This document shows positions 23,279-31,111 of a stretch of 64,000 bases of DNA, piece after piece. The stretch lies in the NCBI GenBank assembly GCA_035560795.1, contig DATMYV010000008.1:40686-104685 (forward strand). The letters are read 5' to 3'. The DNA comes from Longilinea sp035560795. Its GTDB lineage: Bacteria > Chloroflexota > Anaerolineae > Anaerolineales > Anaerolineaceae. The number at the start of each line of letters is the position of its first letter. The stretch's first letter is position 1. The translations under genes and the position numbers were made by a program. The notes below the pieces were generated by a model. The model did no database searches. It saw only the letters and a list, made by a program, of their open reading frames with translations, and had not been told where the DNA came from.

Positions 23279-23983
23279 ATGTCCGTCAGTCCCGCCATGC
23301 AGCGTTATGCCGCCGAAATATATCGGCTGCAACAGGATTATGACCAGGTATCATTGACCCTGCTGGGCACAACCGTTGACGCTTCTGCCCAGGCGATTTC
23401 CATTATGGTCAGACGCCTCGGCGCGAACGGTTACCTGGTCCACGAACCCTATCGCGGCGTGAGATTGACGCCGGCCGGCGAGAAAATTGCCATGCCTGCC
23501 TTGCGCCGACATCGCATCACGGAAGTTTTTCTTGTAAAAGTGATGGGTTACGATTGGGCCGCTGCCCATGAACTGGCGGATGTTTTCGAAAAAGGACTTA
23601 ATGATGAACTGGAAGACCGTTCCTTCGTTCTGGCTGGCAAGCCGGCCCGCTGCCCGCACGGCGAACCCATTCCATCAAAAGACGGGCAAATGCCGTTAAT
23701 CCACGATGAACCGTTGAGCGGGGTTTCATCAGGATCGGACTGTGTGATCAGCCGCGTGCGCACACACGAGGCAGAAAAATTGCGCTACATCGGCGAACTG
23801 GGCTTGGTGCCAGGCACGCCATTTCACCTGTTAAGCTGTGCTCCGTTTAACGGCCCGCTCCGGCTGCAAATGGTGCCGCATGACCACATTATTGGTTACG
23901 AACTGGCACGGGTGATTTATGTCGAGGTGGAAAAGACGGGACCCGGCAACAAGCGTCCGCCATTGCGTGTCCCACGGGCCTGA
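23279..23983 (+). CDS. DtxR-family metal-dependent transcriptional regulator
   Basis: A 234-residue regulator starting after AGAGGTGAG. The winged-helix domain (about 1-65) includes SPAMQRYAAEIYRLQ, QAISIMVRRLGANGYL as recognition helix and wing. The dimerisation domain (about 70-140) has LRRHRITEVFLVKVMGY and the metal-site-type segments AHELADVFEKGLND and CPHGEPIPSKDG. A C-terminal FeoA/SH3-like domain (about 155-225) follows. In this family Fe(II) or Mn(II) binding activates DNA binding and represses uptake genes. Divergence from the FTR1 permease around a palindromic box, and the nearby bacterioferritin, favour iron as the signal. Which metal it senses cannot be settled from sequence. Confidence 0.92.
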   Translation: MSVSPAMQRYAAEIYRLQQDYDQVSLTLLGTTVDASAQAISIMVRRLGANGYLVHEPYRGVRLTPAGEKIAMPALRRHRITEVFLVKVMGYDWAAAHELADVFEKGLNDELEDRSFVLAGKPARCPHGEPIPSKDGQMPLIHDEPLSGVSSGSDCVISRVRTHEAEKLRYIGELGLVPGTPFHLLSCAPFNGPLRLQMVPHDHIIGYELARVIYVEVEKTGPGNKRPPLRVPRA

Positions 23984-24124
23984 TCAACCGGGAGGCTCGA
24001 TCGGATATCAGCAGCAGGCAAAGTGGAGGTTGGAATGTTTGCCAGAATTATTGGCTATAATGAATCTGGAAAACAATCTAATATAAAGCTGACCGAATGT
24101 TCAGCTTCTCCATGAGGTGCCTGC

Positions 24125-24637
24125 ATGAACGTATCAAAAGCTATTCGCCTTAAACGCGCTGTACGCGAGTTCCAAACCCAACCGCTTGACCAGGACCATC
24201 GCGATGCCATCCTCAACGCAGGCCGGCGGGCGCAATCTTCCAAGAACACCCAGCCCTGGCATTTCATTGCCATTCAGGATCGTGAAACGCTGGTCTCTCT
24301 TTCAAAGCTTGGCCCCTGGGCTGATCATCTGGCTGGGGCTGCCCTGGGGGTGGCCATTGTCCATCCTGACCCGGCAGAACGGTTTCAAATCATGTTTGAT
24401 GTCGGACAGGCGGCTGCCTATATGCAGTTGGCCGCCTGGGAATTAGGGATCGGATCCTGCCTGGCCAGCATATACGAACCTGATAAGGCACGCGATCTGC
24501 TCGGCTTCCCGCCTGAATATCACCTGCGCATTTGCATATCATTTGGCTACCCGTTGATGAACGAAAAACTAACCCAGCCTCCCAAAGCAGGCGGCCGGCA
24601 GTCCTTTGAACAGGTGGTCCACTGGGACCGCTGGTAA
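24125..24637 (+). CDS. Nitroreductase-family flavoprotein
   Basis: A 170-residue protein of the FMN-dependent nitroreductase fold. The N-terminal RLKRAVREFQTQPL supplies the phosphate-binding Arg residues, RRAQSSKNTQPWHF is the FMN-contacting segment, and AAYMQLAAWELGIGSCL is the conserved helix of the dimer interface. The chain ends FEQVVHWDRW, as in short family members. Such enzymes reduce nitro compounds, quinones or flavins using NAD(P)H; natural substrates vary. A small hairpin (AAGCTGA with TCAGCTT near 24087-24109) lies in its leader. It stands between the DtxR-family gene and bacterioferritin and has its own terminator. A role in ferric reduction is possible but not shown. Confidence 0.88.
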   Translation: MNVSKAIRLKRAVREFQTQPLDQDHRDAILNAGRRAQSSKNTQPWHFIAIQDRETLVSLSKLGPWADHLAGAALGVAIVHPDPAERFQIMFDVGQAAAYMQLAAWELGIGSCLASIYEPDKARDLLGFPPEYHLRICISFGYPLMNEKLTQPPKAGGRQSFEQVVHWDRW

Positions 24638-24645
24638 CAAACGCA

Positions 24646-24670
24646 AAATCGCCGGGAAAACCGGCGATTT
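24646..24670. terminator. Bidirectional terminator, nitroreductase / bacterioferritin
   Basis: AAATCGCCGG and CCGGCGATTT form a 10-bp stem with a GAAAA loop, with A- and T-rich flanks on both strands, between two convergent genes. Confidence 0.85.
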
Positions 24671-24691
24671 GATTTATTGTTTCTTGAATAA

Positions 24692-25159
24692 TTATCCCAC
24701 CTGTTGGGCCAGGTAATTTTCACTGCCCATCAGCCGGATCTGATCGAGTTGAGCTTCCAACCAGTCGATGTGTTCTTCCTCGTCCTTCAGAATCGATTCA
24801 AACAAAGTCCGGGTGCCGTTATCGCCCAAACTGGCGGCCTGCTGCACTGCCGCATTATATGATTTAACCGCGCCCTGTTCCGACAGGTAATCGTTTTGCA
24901 GTTGTTCTGCTACCTCGCCGCCGATGTGCATTGGGTTCAACTTGCTCACCACGGGACGGCCTTCCAGAAAGAGGATTCGGGCAATCAATATTTCAGCGTG
25001 CTTCATTTCCTCAATGGCACGCTTTTCAACAGCGTCATGCAGCTTCTCAAGCCCCCAGTTGGCACACATTTCCGAATGAACGATGTATTGGTTAACGGCC
25101 GTCAGCTCGTCGGCCAGTTGATCATTGAGCGTATTAAGGATTTTCTCAATCCCTTTCAT
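24692..25159 (-). CDS. bfr: Bacterioferritin
   Basis: A 155-residue bacterioferritin. The ATG at 25159 (MKGIEKILNTLNDQL) follows AAGGAG and gives numbering that matches the family exactly: the di-iron ferroxidase ligands Glu18, Glu51, His54, Glu94, Glu127 and His130 are all present, and Met52 is in place for heme binding between two subunits. Family members form 24-mer cages that oxidise Fe(II) and store it as a mineral in the cytoplasm. It lies with an FTR1 permease and a DtxR-type regulator, making a compact iron uptake-control-storage island. No iron box was recognised in the 140 bp upstream of it. Confidence 0.96.
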   Translation of the reverse strand: MKGIEKILNTLNDQLADELTAVNQYIVHSEMCANWGLEKLHDAVEKRAIEEMKHAEILIARILFLEGRPVVSKLNPMHIGGEVAEQLQNDYLSEQGAVKSYNAAVQQAASLGDNGTRTLFESILKDEEEHIDWLEAQLDQIRLMGSENYLAQQVG

Positions 25160-25302
25160 CTCGGCACTCCTTATCAGGGTATTTCCATTAAGGATAGCAA
25201 CACCGCGGTTAAATGTCAAATATAAATGTACAGTTTACCAATACATGCCCAAAAGTCCTGAATACCTGCCGGAAACCAGGACGGATAACCTGACTTCTGG
25301 CA

Positions 25303-25698
25303 TTAAGCAACCAACTGGGTATACACCTTGAAAGTCGGCGGGGTTTCAATCGTCTTTTTGACCTTGCATTGGTCGGCTGAGCGGATTAGCGCATCGTAAT
25401 ACTTCACCGGGAAGCTGGGCGGCACCTGGATCTCAAGGTCGATGTGTTCCACCATGCCTGTCATTCGATTGGATTGAACGCGCTGAACAATGCGGATCCC
25501 ATCCGTGGGCAGGCCGCGCTGTCTGCAAAAATTTAGAACATAGATTCCTGCGCAGGTGCCAAGGGACGATAGAAATAACGCGAAGGGCGTCGGCGCTGAA
25601 GGGGTGTGCTCCGCTGAAGGCTGGTCCGTCTCCACGGTCAAATTGCCAAAATGCGCGTCAACGCGGTCGCCACCGGGAAAATCAATAATAATTTCCAT
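25303..25698 (-). CDS. OsmC-family protein
   Basis: A 131-residue protein with the OsmC/Ohr fold, starting after GGAGAA. The family pattern is visible: an N-terminal strand pair (MEIIIDFPGGDRVDAHFG), PTPFALFLSSLGTCAGIYVL with the first conserved Cys at a helix start, and ADQCKVKKTIETPP with the second. Paired cysteines in this superfamily reduce organic hydroperoxides, but many short members such as YhfA have no proven activity. An additional Cys occurs in NFCRQRGL. The gene stands alone between bacterioferritin and an MFS gene. A redox role would fit the neighbouring iron genes. Confidence 0.85.
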   Translation of the reverse strand: MEIIIDFPGGDRVDAHFGNLTVETDQPSAEHTPSAPTPFALFLSSLGTCAGIYVLNFCRQRGLPTDGIRIVQRVQSNRMTGMVEHIDLEIQVPPSFPVKYYDALIRSADQCKVKKTIETPPTFKVYTQLVA

Positions 25699-25748
25699 AA
25701 ATCATTTCTCCTGTGAAGTAGGTTTCAAAAAATTAGATGCACTACACA

Positions 25749-27032
25749 TTATAAAGTGACACTTTGTGATTTGGGGATTACCGGTGTGCGCTGCCAAAAA
25801 AAGCGCCAATAGAGGTATACCGAGAGGACGTACATGAAAATCGTGCCAATGTAGGTGGGTCCGAAGCCATAATTTACCTGGATCCAACCCGATATGGTCG
25901 GGCTGAAAGCCCAACCAAAGCTGCTTGCCATGCTGACCAGGCTGGCAACGGTAGCCCGTGCCGAAGGTTCGACCTTTTCCATCACAAAAGTTTGGTAGAC
26001 CGGGCCGCTCATGTTCATCAATGCCAGACGGATATAATACGCAAATGCCGCAATACCAAACCAGGGAGCAAATCCCAGCATGATCAGAAAGGGAATCGAT
26101 AACCCCTGTGTAATCACTACCAATTGGATTTTCCCAAGCCGGTCGGCCAGGGGTGGAGCCAATAGAATGCCAATCCCCATGGCCAGCGAGCCCCAGGCAA
26201 ACAGCGAGCCGATAACCGTATCCGGTTGATGGTGCACCTGGCGGAAAAATACATTCATAAAGGGCATGATCAGACCGGCTCCGATGGATGTGACCAACAT
26301 GGGCAGGATGAGTTTGCCAAGCAGGGCGGGCTGCTCCCGAAAGTAAGTGATGGGGGCGAAAAATGACCGCTGTTCCTTTCTTAACCGTGGGGTACGCATC
26401 AGAAAAAGAGGGATTGCAGCCGACAATGCAATGCCTGCAATTACCACCAGTGATGCGCCGTAGGCCTGAGTACTGGTGGCCGAAGCGCCCTGTGCGCTAC
26501 CCAACCAGGTAGGCAGGTAGCCGCCAATCCAGTTGCCCACAAAGGCTGAAGCGGTCTGAAAGCCGGAACTAAAGCTGAACAGGTAGGTGCGCTCCTTCTC
26601 GCTGGAGTTCTCCATCAGGAACGGTCCCATGGTAACGCCAGCAAGACTCTGGGCAAATCCCAACAGGACGTTGGCACCTACAAACACGGGCACGGATGGA
26701 AAAAACACCATCAGCAGGATGGCCACGCCGGAGAAAGTCATGCTGCTGATTAAGGAAGTTTTCCGGCCAAGAAAATCCGCCAGGTAGCCCATCGGCAGCG
26801 CCACTAACAAAGCAGTCAGGCTGCTGGCGGTTACAAGGTTGCCAAGAATGGCTTCATCGAAACCCAGGCTAAGAATATAGAAATTAAAGAGCAACCGGAA
26901 GACACCCATGGAGGCGCCGGATATTACCGCGCTCAGCAGGTACAATCGGGCATTCGGGTGAAACGCGCGGATCCGTTCCTCATAGGTCGCCATCACCCGG
27001 CGAAAACGGGCAAGAGGCTTGGAATTACTCAA
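25749..27032 (-). CDS. MFS transporter, ArsR-linked
   Basis: A 427-residue, 12-helix MFS protein. MGYLADFLGRKTSLISS is motif A in the loop after helix 2, and the mirror LAPPLADRLGKIQLV is found in the second half. The N-terminal cytoplasmic tail (about 30 residues) is basic. The gene overlaps the upstream ArsR-like regulator by 8 bp on the same strand, so the two are translationally coupled and the transporter is very likely the regulator's target. The substrate is unknown; drug or metabolite efflux are both reasonable. Confidence 0.88.
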   Translation of the reverse strand: MSNSKPLARFRRVMATYEERIRAFHPNARLYLLSAVISGASMGVFRLLFNFYILSLGFDEAILGNLVTASSLTALLVALPMGYLADFLGRKTSLISSMTFSGVAILLMVFFPSVPVFVGANVLLGFAQSLAGVTMGPFLMENSSEKERTYLFSFSSGFQTASAFVGNWIGGYLPTWLGSAQGASATSTQAYGASLVVIAGIALSAAIPLFLMRTPRLRKEQRSFFAPITYFREQPALLGKLILPMLVTSIGAGLIMPFMNVFFRQVHHQPDTVIGSLFAWGSLAMGIGILLAPPLADRLGKIQLVVITQGLSIPFLIMLGFAPWFGIAAFAYYIRLALMNMSGPVYQTFVMEKVEPSARATVASLVSMASSFGWAFSPTISGWIQVNYGFGPTYIGTIFMYVLSVYLYWRFFWQRTPVIPKSQSVTL

Positions 27033-28116
27033 TTAAGCCTCCAGAATGTTCAGGCCCTTGGTTTACCGGCATTTTGCCTGAAAGGAATTCATCCAGCAGG
27101 CTTTGCATGGCTCTCAATGCATCTCGCCGTAATGCGTATCGTTTTTCGCCTTCCACCAGAAACGATACCTGCACCAACCCTGCCAGCCGCAGTTCTTTCA
27201 GGTGATGTACTACTGTCGGCGCTCGCAAGCGCAGCCTGCGCGCAAGTTCACTGGGTGTAAACGGTTGTTCCGAGAGGTAGCGTAAAATACGCAATCGAGT
27301 CGGATCCGCCAGGGCTTTCAATGTTTCCACCAACCCTTCAGGGACATTCTCACCAGGCACCAATCCAGCCGGCCCGGTTCGAATTCCAAACAACATGCAT
27401 CCTCGTTTTGGTCCCGTTACGCCAAAAAAGATGAGTGGACTGGCCCAGAACGAAGGGGACAGGGCCAGTTCATCCAATTCTTCAATCTGTTCAAGATGAA
27501 CCCCGCGCGATAATTGTTCAACCAGCAGGCCGGGCGCCATGCCGGCAGCCATCTCTTGCGCTTTTTCCTGGCCGCTTTGCAATAGCGGGCGGATGCGTTC
27601 TTCCTCTTCGGAAAAGAAAACCTGGTAGTAGGTATTCAACACTTCCAGGTAACGTTCGCCGAAAACCTCGGGCTGCTTGCCTGCATTGGCTAAGGCCATC
27701 AGGCTGTCACTGCGAAGTGCGATATTGCGGCGAGCGTAGGAAGATCTTAGCAAATCAAGGTCAGCAGCTGACCAATCAGCACGTGCGGAAATGTCTGCCA
27801 GTGTTTCCCGCATTTCAGGTGGGGCATCATGGGGCAACAGCAACATCTCAAGCCGCTTCTCTGGCGCGAGAACCTCCAAAGCGGACAGCACATCTTTTGC
27901 ATCCCGTTTATCCTGAGGCAGAGAAGCAAGCCATGTCAGCGGCACACGCAAGAACCGCTGGGATTGTTCCAGAAAATCACGTTGTTCCGTTGGCAGGCGC
28001 GAACGCACACCGGCTGCCCACGAAGGACGCAAACCAAATTCGTCCGCATGGTTTAACACATACAGGCTGACAAAAAAATCATTTCCAGTACCGGAATGCC
28101 AGGCGATTTTGACCAT
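27025..28116 (-). CDS. ArsR-type winged-helix regulator with long N-terminal domain
   Basis: A 363-residue protein. The C-terminal part (about residues 255-345) is an ArsR-family winged helix: ALADPTRLRILRYLSEQPF, then TPSELARRLRLRAPTVVHHL as the helix-turn-helix and LVEGEKRYALRRDAL as the wing. The N-terminal ~250 residues are alpha-helical, charged and unlike classic short ArsR proteins, and probably sense the effector; no metal-binding Cys cluster is seen. It overlaps the MFS gene and is preceded by a 7-bp inverted repeat that could be its operator, which suggests an autoregulated exporter operon. Similar long winged-helix proteins are common in Chloroflexota and Firmicutes; ligands are not known. 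Confidence 0.82.
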   Translation of the reverse strand: MVKIAWHSGTGNDFFVSLYVLNHADEFGLRPSWAAGVRSRLPTEQRDFLEQSQRFLRVPLTWLASLPQDKRDAKDVLSALEVLAPEKRLEMLLLPHDAPPEMRETLADISARADWSAADLDLLRSSYARRNIALRSDSLMALANAGKQPEVFGERYLEVLNTYYQVFFSEEEERIRPLLQSGQEKAQEMAAGMAPGLLVEQLSRGVHLEQIEELDELALSPSFWASPLIFFGVTGPKRGCMLFGIRTGPAGLVPGENVPEGLVETLKALADPTRLRILRYLSEQPFTPSELARRLRLRAPTVVHHLKELRLAGLVQVSFLVEGEKRYALRRDALRAMQSLLDEFLSGKMPVNQGPEHSGGLIE

Positions 28117-28137
28117 TTGTGTTTTATAAACTTTCTA

Positions 28138-28155
28138 ATTAGATAATAATCTAAT
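28138..28155. promoter_or_regulatory. Inverted repeat upstream of ArsR-like regulator, candidate operator
   Basis: ATTAGAT and ATCTAAT are separated by AATA, 22 bp before the regulator start. The AT-rich palindrome overlaps the expected promoter zone and is the best candidate for autoregulation. Confidence 0.5.
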
Positions 28156-28288
28156 ATTGAAATCGGATCAATCGTAATTCTGTCATAATTGCCAATTCAA
28201 AGGTGTGAAATTGTCCATGAGCTTTGTCCCGGCGATGAGGATGTTTGCCACTACCTAGCGGAACGCCGTTTCATTAACATAACCTGAA

Positions 28289-28762
28289 ATGTTCTTGCAA
28301 CAATTTGCCGACTTATCATTTTTTCAGGGTTTCACTCCTGAACAGATCGTGGAAATTTTCCCGATCCTGGATTTGATTCCCTGCGATAAAAATGCCACTA
28401 TTTTCCAACAGGGGCAGTGTACCGATTACCTGTACATACTCGAAGCGGGCGAGGTCGTGGTCCAATATAAACCTTATGACGGACCGCCGCTGGTAGTCGC
28501 TCACATCCACCCCGGCGGCGTTTTCGGCTGGTCGGCTGCTTTGGGGCGCGAGTCCTACACATCGGGTGCCCTGGCGACCGAATCCGGCAAAGCCATCCGA
28601 ATTCGCAAAGATTCTCTACAACGATTTTGCGGTCAACACCCGGAAACGGGTAAAATACTATTGGAACGATTGGCGTGTGTCATCGCTGAGCGTTTGAAGA
28701 ACACACACAATGAAGTGCTCAGCATACTCACCAATGGTATTGATAATAATGTAGCTCGTTGA
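28289..28762 (+). CDS. Cyclic-nucleotide-binding-fold protein without DNA-binding domain
   Basis: A 157-residue protein that is essentially one CNB (Crp/PKA-type) beta-barrel domain. The pattern LSFFQGFTPEQIVEIF, then IFQQGQCTDYLYILEAGEVVV, then PGGVFGWSAALGRES matches the fold. At the phosphate-binding cassette the normal GE...RxA motif is replaced by GW...YTSGAL, lacking the Arg that holds cAMP phosphate, so it may bind another ligand or none. There is no helix-turn-helix; after the barrel only a helix remains (LLERLACVIAERLKN). It precedes a NifU-like gene by 17 bp and is probably co-transcribed. A sensory or adaptor role is inferred, not shown. Confidence 0.8.
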   Translation: MFLQQFADLSFFQGFTPEQIVEIFPILDLIPCDKNATIFQQGQCTDYLYILEAGEVVVQYKPYDGPPLVVAHIHPGGVFGWSAALGRESYTSGALATESGKAIRIRKDSLQRFCGQHPETGKILLERLACVIAERLKNTHNEVLSILTNGIDNNVAR

Positions 28763-28779
28763 AGGAGGATCGATCAATT

Positions 28780-29034
28780 ATGAGTGAACAACCCGTTATT
28801 CCCGCCTTCCCGATCGAGGACCAGATTCGCGGCCTCGTTGAACAATTGGATGCTTATATCGCCCATTATCACGGCGGTGGCGTAGAGTTCGTTTCTTTTG
28901 ACGGAAAGGTCGTAAAGGTGCGTTTGGGCGGCGCTTGTCTGGGCTGCCCGCTTTCACCGGTCACTTTGAAAGGTTGGGTGGAAGGCACAGTAAAGCAATT
29001 CTTCCCGGAAATCGAAGCCGTTGTTGCGGCTTAA
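28780..29034 (+). CDS. NifU-like Fe-S scaffold (C-terminal domain protein)
   Basis: An 84-residue protein consisting of one NifU C-terminal domain. The ATG at 28780 is preceded by GAAGGAGG. The conserved CxxC lies in GGACLGCPLSPVTLKG, the pair that bridges a transient Fe-S cluster between two subunits, and the sequence before it, HYHGGGVEFVSFDGKVVKV, is the typical strand pair. Such small Nfu-type proteins hand clusters to apo-enzymes. Genomic pairing with a CNB-fold protein is unusual and hints at regulated cluster delivery, but that is only context. A strong terminator follows directly. Confidence 0.9.
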   Translation: MSEQPVIPAFPIEDQIRGLVEQLDAYIAHYHGGGVEFVSFDGKVVKVRLGGACLGCPLSPVTLKGWVEGTVKQFFPEIEAVVAA

Positions 29035-29041
29035 GGAATAA

Positions 29042-29076
29042 AAAAGAAGCTGGTGCATCCTGCACCAGCTTCTTTT
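29042..29076. terminator. Strong terminator after NifU-like gene
   Basis: AAAGAAGCTGGTGCA and TGCACCAGCTTCTTT flank a TCC loop in a long perfect stem, with A and T runs on both sides, suited to both the plus-strand pair and the converging minus-strand gene. Confidence 0.9.
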
Positions 29077-29091
29077 CTTAACAATCGATTA

Positions 29092-29484
29092 TTATTCCAG
29101 GAAGACTTCGACGTGCTCGCAATCCTGCTCGTCGACCACATCCAAAACCTGACCGGTTGCGCCGGATTGAATCAGTGTCAACAGCTCATTCATATCCAAA
29201 CCCTGTACCTCGGGCGAGAAACGCGCACCCATTTTCATACCGGCGCTTAACACATTCACTGGCAGGCGAACATTCACACGGGTCTTCCCCGAGTTCGTAT
29301 CTGTCACCCGCACGCGAAACCAGCGAGCTCCGTGACCGCCTGCAACAGCTGCTCCGCCAGGTTTTTCCGAAACATCCTGCGCAGCCGAATCCAAACTCTC
29401 CAACAGCCGGATACCTTCTTCGGCCGAAATTTTTCCGTCCTGGATCAGTTGGAGCACGCGCAGACGTTCTTCAGAGGTTGGCAT
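29092..29484 (-). CDS. SHOCT-like domain protein of unknown function
   Basis: A 130-residue protein starting after AAAGGAAAGG. The N-terminal helix pair, SEERLRVLQLIQDGKISAEE then GIRLLESL, matches the SHOCT-like module found at the N-terminus of YvlB/DUF2089-type proteins. After a short Ala/Gly linker comes a beta-rich part, RWFRVRVTDTNSGKTRVNVR, then LPVNVLSAGMKMGARFSP and helical DMNELLTLIQSGATGQVLDV. Related proteins are linked to envelope stress, but no function is established. It appears to be a single-gene unit, 72 bp downstream of the next minus-strand gene. Confidence 0.7.
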   Translation of the reverse strand: MPTSEERLRVLQLIQDGKISAEEGIRLLESLDSAAQDVSEKPGGAAVAGGHGARWFRVRVTDTNSGKTRVNVRLPVNVLSAGMKMGARFSPEVQGLDMNELLTLIQSGATGQVLDVVDEQDCEHVEVFLE

Positions 29485-29556
29485 GCAGCCTTTCCTTTTA
29501 ATCTCCTATGGACCTATTGGCATTTTACCGCGAACGGGTGAATATTTCCACTGCCC

Positions 29557-30231
29557 CTACCGTGCATGCTCCGCCCGCCGCTCCCATTCTGCCACAGCCG
29601 CGCGAATGAGTTTCTGGATCTCAGGATCCGGGACGTTTTCAACACCCAGGTGGCGCACACCGTCCACCCACACCACAATTCCTTCCCGAAAATCATGGCT
29701 GATCTTAACCGAATGCTGTTGATCCGACCGATCTACCAGGTCTTGAAGAATCTCATCAATCTCTTCAACCATCGTTTTTTCTCTAGCCACAGGTTGGATA
29801 ACAACTGGAACGGACGGTATACCGATGGTCTTCACTGGAGCAGCTATGTGAACCGGCAGGGGGGTATTCAATGTTGAAGCCGGGGCGGGTATCACCGGAG
29901 GAGCTGGCATAACCACCGCAGTCCCTTGCCAGGAAGACCATTCTTCGTTGATTTTTTTGAGCTCCAGCCGTTCTTCCAGGCTGGCCTGTTCGATATCCTT
30001 TAAGACCCGGCCGTGGAGTTCAGGCAGCAGTGTGCCGTCTCCGGCACTCCATAAACGGATCAGAGCTGTATGCTGAGCCGGGTCGATTTCCTCCGGAATT
30101 TGGTCGCCGCTGCTGCGCAGTTGCTTCTTTTCACGCTCTGCAACCACCATTGCGACCAATGCGCCGGCAATAAAGCCAATGGTCACGAAAACAAAAGCAA
30201 GGATGAGATAAATCGTAATGGGCTGCATCAT
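29557..30231 (-). CDS. Membrane-anchored hypothetical protein
   Basis: A 224-residue protein not recognised. It has one N-terminal membrane helix (ITIYLILAFVFVTIGFIAGA), then a charged helical stretch with a coiled-coil-like ERLELKKINEEW, a Pro/Ala/Val-rich linker (about 105-150), and a folded C-terminal part with VKISHDFREGIVVWVDGVRH. Topology suggests a cytoplasmic domain tethered to the membrane. Its start overlaps the mutM stop (ATGA) with GGGAGGAA upstream, so it is translationally coupled to the DNA-repair gene, though a functional link is not evident. Confidence 0.7.
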   Translation of the reverse strand: MMQPITIYLILAFVFVTIGFIAGALVAMVVAEREKKQLRSSGDQIPEEIDPAQHTALIRLWSAGDGTLLPELHGRVLKDIEQASLEERLELKKINEEWSSWQGTAVVMPAPPVIPAPASTLNTPLPVHIAAPVKTIGIPSVPVVIQPVAREKTMVEEIDEILQDLVDRSDQQHSVKISHDFREGIVVWVDGVRHLGVENVPDPEIQKLIRAAVAEWERRAEHAR

Positions 30232-31073
30232 TTCCTCCCCATGGTTTCATCCGCGAGCAACAAAATCTGGCATTGCGGGCAATAATGCGTGCCGCGCTGG
30301 CCTACCAACAGGCGTGCAATTGGTGTGCCACAAACCGGGCAGGGCAACCCAGTGCGCCCATATGCCCGAAACGTATTCTGAAAATCTCCACCGCGATAAA
30401 CCCAATCGATACTGGCGCCATGGCTGCGAATTCCTTCCGAAAGCACGGCGCGCACAGCCATAAGCAGACAATCTGCCTGTTCAGGACTAATATCATTAGA
30501 ATTCTGCATCGGGTGAATTTTCGCCAGATGCAGAGCCTCATCGCTGTAAATGTTGCCAACGCCGGCGAGGAATTTTTGGTCGAGCAAAAGCGGTTTTATT
30601 TGCCGGCGGTGAAAGTTGAGCCGCCGATAAAAAACCTCTGATGTCAAATTTGGATCAAATGGCTCAGGACCTAATTCTCCGGTAATGAGATTTGGATCTT
30701 CAACCAACCAGACACGCCCGAATTTCCGCGCATCATTGAATGCCAATCGTGAGCCATCGGTGAAATTCAATGCCATGCGGTCATGCGGCAGCAATTCGCC
30801 CCCTGATTCAACCCGTAAATCACCGCTCATTCGTAAATGAATGAGCATGGCGTCCTGGCTGAGTTGAAGAATGATGAATTTTCCGCGCCGGCTAACGTTG
30901 AGGACTACCTGACCCGGTAAACGCGCTTCGAAAAGCGGGCGCTGAGGTTCAGCCAGAGTTCGTTCCCACAACAAATCGGCAGACCGCACATGTTTTCCCA
31001 GGATGGACGGCCCCCCGCGTCCCCCGTCTCGCAGCGCCCTGACAATGGTTTCGACTTCTGGCAGTTCCGGCAT
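30228..31073 (-). CDS. mutM: Formamidopyrimidine-DNA glycosylase (Fpg/MutM)
   Basis: A 281-residue base-excision repair enzyme that removes 8-oxoguanine and other oxidised purines and then nicks the abasic site. The N-terminus MPELPEVETIVRAL gives catalytic Pro2 and Glu3; SRRGKFIILQL carries the beta-hairpin Lys; ALNFTDGSRLAFNDARKFGR is the conserved core. The helix-two-turn-helix has LDQKFLAGVGNIYSDEALH. The C-terminal zinc finger is complete (CPVC then YCPQC), which separates it from plant-type or Nei variants lacking it. Length is normal. It forms a two-gene operon with a membrane-anchored protein. Confidence 0.96.
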   Translation of the reverse strand: MPELPEVETIVRALRDGGRGGPSILGKHVRSADLLWERTLAEPQRPLFEARLPGQVVLNVSRRGKFIILQLSQDAMLIHLRMSGDLRVESGGELLPHDRMALNFTDGSRLAFNDARKFGRVWLVEDPNLITGELGPEPFDPNLTSEVFYRRLNFHRRQIKPLLLDQKFLAGVGNIYSDEALHLAKIHPMQNSNDISPEQADCLLMAVRAVLSEGIRSHGASIDWVYRGGDFQNTFRAYGRTGLPCPVCGTPIARLLVGQRGTHYCPQCQILLLADETMGRK

Positions 31074-31111
31074 GTTTTGTTTTGTGGATATCGTTACGCT
31101 GATGAAAAGAG

